The notes beneath the pieces are model-generated. The model made no database searches. It was given only the letters and a program-made list of their open reading frames with translations, and was not told where the DNA came from. A stretch of DNA of 64,000 nucleotides. Source: Chryseobacterium gambrini (lineage in GTDB: Bacteria > Bacteroidota > Bacteroidia > Flavobacteriales > Weeksellaceae). Where the stretch lies: NCBI RefSeq assembly GCF_900156825.1, contig NZ_FTOV01000002.1, positions 124,001 to 188,000 on the forward strand. The letters are read 5' to 3'. Position 1 is the first letter of the stretch, and each line of letters opens with the position of its first letter. Below are positions 61,163-64,000 of the stretch, one piece after another. The position numbers and the translations under genes are program-made.

Positions 61163-63547
61163 TTAATTATATACTCTGATTTCTAATGAACCAAACTGAC
61201 CGATGAGGTCAATAGCCGAACCATCATTTGCATTGGTTAGTTTAAAGAAAATTCTATCATTGTCAAGTCTTGCAGAAATAATATGTTTATCAGAACCAAC
61301 TCCACCATTTGATTGACTTAGAGAGCAAACCGTCCAAACCTTATTGATAGGAAAAGCACCGTTAAGGGTTCCGAAAAACTCACCTACATTATTTCTGCTC
61401 CAAACGATATTACCAATAGTATTTTCAAGGACAATTGGATTTGGAAGCGCGGGAGAACCGCTGGCAGCCAGTAAACAGGTATATACTTTATATGGTCTTG
61501 ATGCCGTAATCATTTCCTGTGCCTTTTTCTTTTGGATGTAGTCATTATCTTGAGCATTATCTCCAAAATAAGTTCCTGAGCTTAATCCTCTTGGATTGAC
61601 CGCTTGATGCTCAATTAAAATAGGTTCATCAGTAGAACTGCTTATAAGAATTCCTTTTACTTTATCATTGCCATCAATATTTCTTAATGAGAGTCCAGTT
61701 TGATTGACACTTAATCTGGAAGTATAGGAATATGCTAAGATTCCATCTGTTGAAACATCAAATGTTGAAGCAACAGAATCGTCTAAAGCAGAAGATTTTA
61801 ATTGTACCGATGAAGGGAAAAATACTAATGAGTTTTGTAATCCATCAACATTATTTACTTTATAAAGATAACTTTCATATTCGGGACCATCACCGTTTTC
61901 AAATTGGATATTTCCAGAAACAGGATTATTAATTTCGGTTCCAGTAATCGGAATATATCCAGAAACATCAACTATTCCGGAGAGCTTATCCCAGCCTGGA
62001 ATACCGGTATTATTCAAATTATCAACCCAAACATAGTTTTCTCCTGTGTCAAGTAAATTCCATACATCCCCAACGGTTTGACCAGAAGTAGGTAAAGCTC
62101 CAAAATTAGCAACCGAACCCATTACACGATATGTTCTACTCAATAAAGAGTTAATTTGAGATTGGTTATAGTAATTTGCAAAAATCCAACCTCTTTGAAC
62201 ATAATCATTGTTACTTGAAGGTGTGTATAATTGAGCAGCCGTAATTCCGGTTGATGGATTTATTGTAATATCATTTGCGTTTGTACCTGGATTTCCTACC
62301 TGTAAATAAGATGCATTCATTCTCACCCATCGATCAAGAAAATCTCCAGTTATTAACGCTCTGCTTAACTGCCCTTGCTGTGGACTCCCATATACGCCTT
62401 CTGAAGTATTTGTTACCCCAGAAAGAGTGTTGTTTGAATGAATAATTAATTTATTACTTATTGCTCCATCATTGTATCCTGCACCAACGCCAATCATCAT
62501 ATTATTACGCCCCGTAACACCTTGCCCTGCAGCCCAACCTATTGCGGTATTGAAATCTCCAAGATTTGAAGTATTCATTGCCTTGTAGCCTATCAATGTA
62601 TTACCAATTCCTGTTGTATTGGTAAATCCAGAATAAGCTCCGACAAAGGTATTTTTATATGATGTTGTTCCGCTGGAACCGCTCTCATTTCCAACATAAG
62701 TGTTTGCTGCTCCGGTAGTCGACTTACTTCCTGCGTTGATCCCAAAAAATACACAATAATTACCAGTTGTTAATTCAGAACCAGAGTATGCACCGAAAGC
62801 CACATTCGCTGTACCGGTTGTAACTTTTGCTAAAGAATTAAATCCCCATCCATGATTATATGTACCGGTATGCGAAGCGTTTAAGTTTCCAAAATAACAT
62901 GAATAAGTTGTTGGATTAAAATATAGTTCTCCAGCTCTTCCTTGACTCGGTTGAAATATAATTGGCTTTGTTGTTCCATTTCCCCGATCAATGACCGATT
63001 GTAAAGTGTCGGTTTCGGCAAAAGTTGGTTTATTAATCAAATCATTATAATTGCCAGAGATACCAACCTTATGTATTTTTACTTTTTCAACGGCTTCCTG
63101 TACCAATGAAACACTTCCATCAGGATTTGTAGTTGGAATAATGCTGAACTCAGATAAATTTATCTGGAAAGAGGATCCGTCGTTTTGTGTGATAGTAATA
63201 ATATTTTGTGCAGCATCATACTCAGCATTTTCAATACTGATATCATTTGTTGCTAATCCGCTCAGATCAACATTCTGGGTTTGCTGTACTCCATTTTCTC
63301 CAGTATAATAAACTGAAAGAATATTTCCATTCAGCTGAGGTTGTTGAATGGAAGTTAAGGTTTCAATCTTTGCTTTCCAATTCTGAGCAAGTTGAGGAGT
63401 AATATTTTCGGCATCAGCATCAGCCTTTGTATCAACCTCTTCTCCCATAAGCTGAAAAGAATCGCGAACATCTTTCGCTTTTATTTTTTTTTGGTTGTTA
63501 TCAGGAATCTTAATTCCGATTAACGCTAAAATTTCTGCAATTGTCAT
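61163..63547 (-). CDS. Phage tail-fibre-like protein, 794 aa
   Basis: N-terminal region with coiled-coil character, then the tail-fibre motif SGNYNDLINKPTFAE at about residue 170. From about 210 to 360 there are head-type repeats of trimeric adhesins (NVAFGAYSGSELTTGNY; CVFFGINAGSKSTTG; NTLIGYKAMNTSNLGD; TAIGWAAGQG). A long C-terminal receptor-binding region follows. No signal peptide. Downstream of it come the holin and lysis genes, as in many phages. It is expected to bind the host surface. Confidence 0.8.
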   Translation of the reverse strand: MTIAEILALIGIKIPDNNQKKIKAKDVRDSFQLMGEEVDTKADADAENITPQLAQNWKAKIETLTSIQQPQLNGNILSVYYTGENGVQQTQNVDLSGLATNDISIENAEYDAAQNIITITQNDGSSFQINLSEFSIIPTTNPDGSVSLVQEAVEKVKIHKVGISGNYNDLINKPTFAETDTLQSVIDRGNGTTKPIIFQPSQGRAGELYFNPTTYSCYFGNLNASHTGTYNHGWGFNSLAKVTTGTANVAFGAYSGSELTTGNYCVFFGINAGSKSTTGAANTYVGNESGSSGTTSYKNTFVGAYSGFTNTTGIGNTLIGYKAMNTSNLGDFNTAIGWAAGQGVTGRNNMMIGVGAGYNDGAISNKLIIHSNNTLSGVTNTSEGVYGSPQQGQLSRALITGDFLDRWVRMNASYLQVGNPGTNANDITINPSTGITAAQLYTPSSNNDYVQRGWIFANYYNQSQINSLLSRTYRVMGSVANFGALPTSGQTVGDVWNLLDTGENYVWVDNLNNTGIPGWDKLSGIVDVSGYIPITGTEINNPVSGNIQFENGDGPEYESYLYKVNNVDGLQNSLVFFPSSVQLKSSALDDSVASTFDVSTDGILAYSYTSRLSVNQTGLSLRNIDGNDKVKGILISSSTDEPILIEHQAVNPRGLSSGTYFGDNAQDNDYIQKKKAQEMITASRPYKVYTCLLAASGSPALPNPIVLENTIGNIVWSRNNVGEFFGTLNGAFPINKVWTVCSLSQSNGGVGSDKHIISARLDNDRIFFKLTNANDGSAIDLIGQFGSLEIRVYN

Positions 63548-63552
63548 AATAA

Positions 63553-63654
63553 TTAAATATCAAAGTCGTCTGAAAAATCATCTGAAAATCCGCCACGTAA
63601 AACGTTTTCAATGACGCATCTACATACCAGTTTAAAAAAATCAAAAAAAGCCAT
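63553..63654 (-). CDS. Small phage protein, 33 aa
   Basis: MAFFDFFKLVCRCVIENVLR then GGFSDDFSDDFDI. The ATG at 63654 starts just after the upstream gene's stop, and the gene ends 5 bp before the fibre gene. A longer frame to 63780 would overlap that gene and is not used. No family known. Confidence 0.5.
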   Translation of the reverse strand: MAFFDFFKLVCRCVIENVLRGGFSDDFSDDFDI

Positions 63655-63656
63655 AA

Positions 63657-64000
63657 TTAATCGTCGTAAACGTTCAAACCCCATCCAACATTTACAGTTG
63701 AGGTTTTTACTTCTGTATTTCCACATTCGAAGCATTCTCTTTTGTATAATGGGAAATGACTTTTGTGTCTGCAAAGCCATTCATGCATTGAAATTAAAAG
63801 GGGATTAATTCTTTCCAATACAGCATTATCCATTTTGAATTTTACATCTTTCGCACTTCCACTTGCTGTACTTGCGGTGCTTCCAATTGTATTCGGGTTT
63901 TTCAACTGTTGGCCTGATTCTGTCGTTTCAAGCCAGCTCGGTACAATGGTCATTGCTTCAACACATTCGGCAGTAATTTTCCACAGATACTGCTTCCAAA
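63657..64000 (-). CDS. Partial phage late-region protein, start outside window
   Basis: An open frame to the window edge. It reads WKQYLWKITAECVEAMTIVP at the edge and ends GWGLNVYDD. A CxxC pair (RECFECGNTEV) and CRHKSHF suggest a small zinc-binding knuckle. An ATG at 63953 could be a start, but the frame continues upstream with protein-like sequence, so I treat it as truncated by the window. It is upstream of the fibre gene; no family recognised. Confidence 0.55.
   Translation of the reverse strand, partial: WKQYLWKITAECVEAMTIVPSWLETTESGQQLKNPNTIGSTASTASGSAKDVKFKMDNAVLERINPLLISMHEWLCRHKSHFPLYKRECFECGNTEVKTSTVNVGWGLNVYDD

Noticed and set aside
63655..63780. Longer start for the 33-residue phage protein
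   Set aside because: The extension runs through the coding region of the preceding gene and its composition does not look like a protein N-terminus.

Overview
The window looks like a chromosome segment of a Bacteroidota species, most likely a Chryseobacterium-type flavobacterium (Weeksellaceae). Visible support: many promoters of the Bacteroidota form (TTTG about 20 bp before TAnnTTTG), no clear Shine-Dalgarno sites, several exported proteins with type IX secretion (T9SS) C-terminal domains of types A and B, families typical of the phylum (GLPGLI, IPExxxVDY, DUF2480, DUF6048, DUF6452) and low GC. The species call is inference.

Layout. 1-8.9 kb, mostly minus strand: a partial exported protein, a membrane protein, aspS, an ankyrin protein, a decayed stretch holding an S41-protease C-terminal remnant and a ParE-toxin remnant, a delta-60 T9SS protein joined to a truncated beta-helix gene, an intact S41 protease, and a DUF2975/XRE pair. 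9-13.3 kb: MATE transporter, the tiny ribosomal protein THX, DUF937, DUF2480 and lpxB. 13.4-23.8 kb, plus strand: comEC, a succinate dehydrogenase operon interrupted by an exported DUF2846-like gene, a thioredoxin-fold lipoprotein without its CxxC, rlmD, and DUF6452/DUF6048. 24-36.8 kb: three tandem paralogous zinc metallopeptidases with T9SS domains; the third is expanded to 2149 residues by FN3/GEVED repeats. 36.9-43.9 kb: coaE, an MBL hydrolase, ruvB, then hutI and hutG with a small GIY-YIG nuclease gene between them bracketed by REP-like inverted repeats, and an aldehyde dehydrogenase. 44-49.5 kb: the acpP-fabF-rnc-IPExxxVDY-pyk block, a secreted nuclease and tmRNA. 49.9-53.7 kb: a 1275-residue T9SS type B protein. 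54-56.5 kb: rpsU-xerC-like-hpf and seven tRNA genes, three of them in a perfect 338-bp duplication.

56.5-64 kb is the left part of a prophage. A tyrosine integrase lies directly after tRNA-Thr(GGT), followed by leftward genes: two exported cargo proteins, a small HTH protein between two operator-like dyads, and a lysis cassette (GH19 endolysin, u-spanin-like lipoprotein, holin) downstream of a tail-fibre gene. The other end is outside the window. In related genomes tuf normally follows this tRNA cluster, so the element probably separates the tRNAs from tuf.

The observations I rate highest are the REP-bracketed GIY-YIG unit inside the hut locus, the prophage lysis and regulatory region, the expanded metallopeptidase array and the tRNA duplication.
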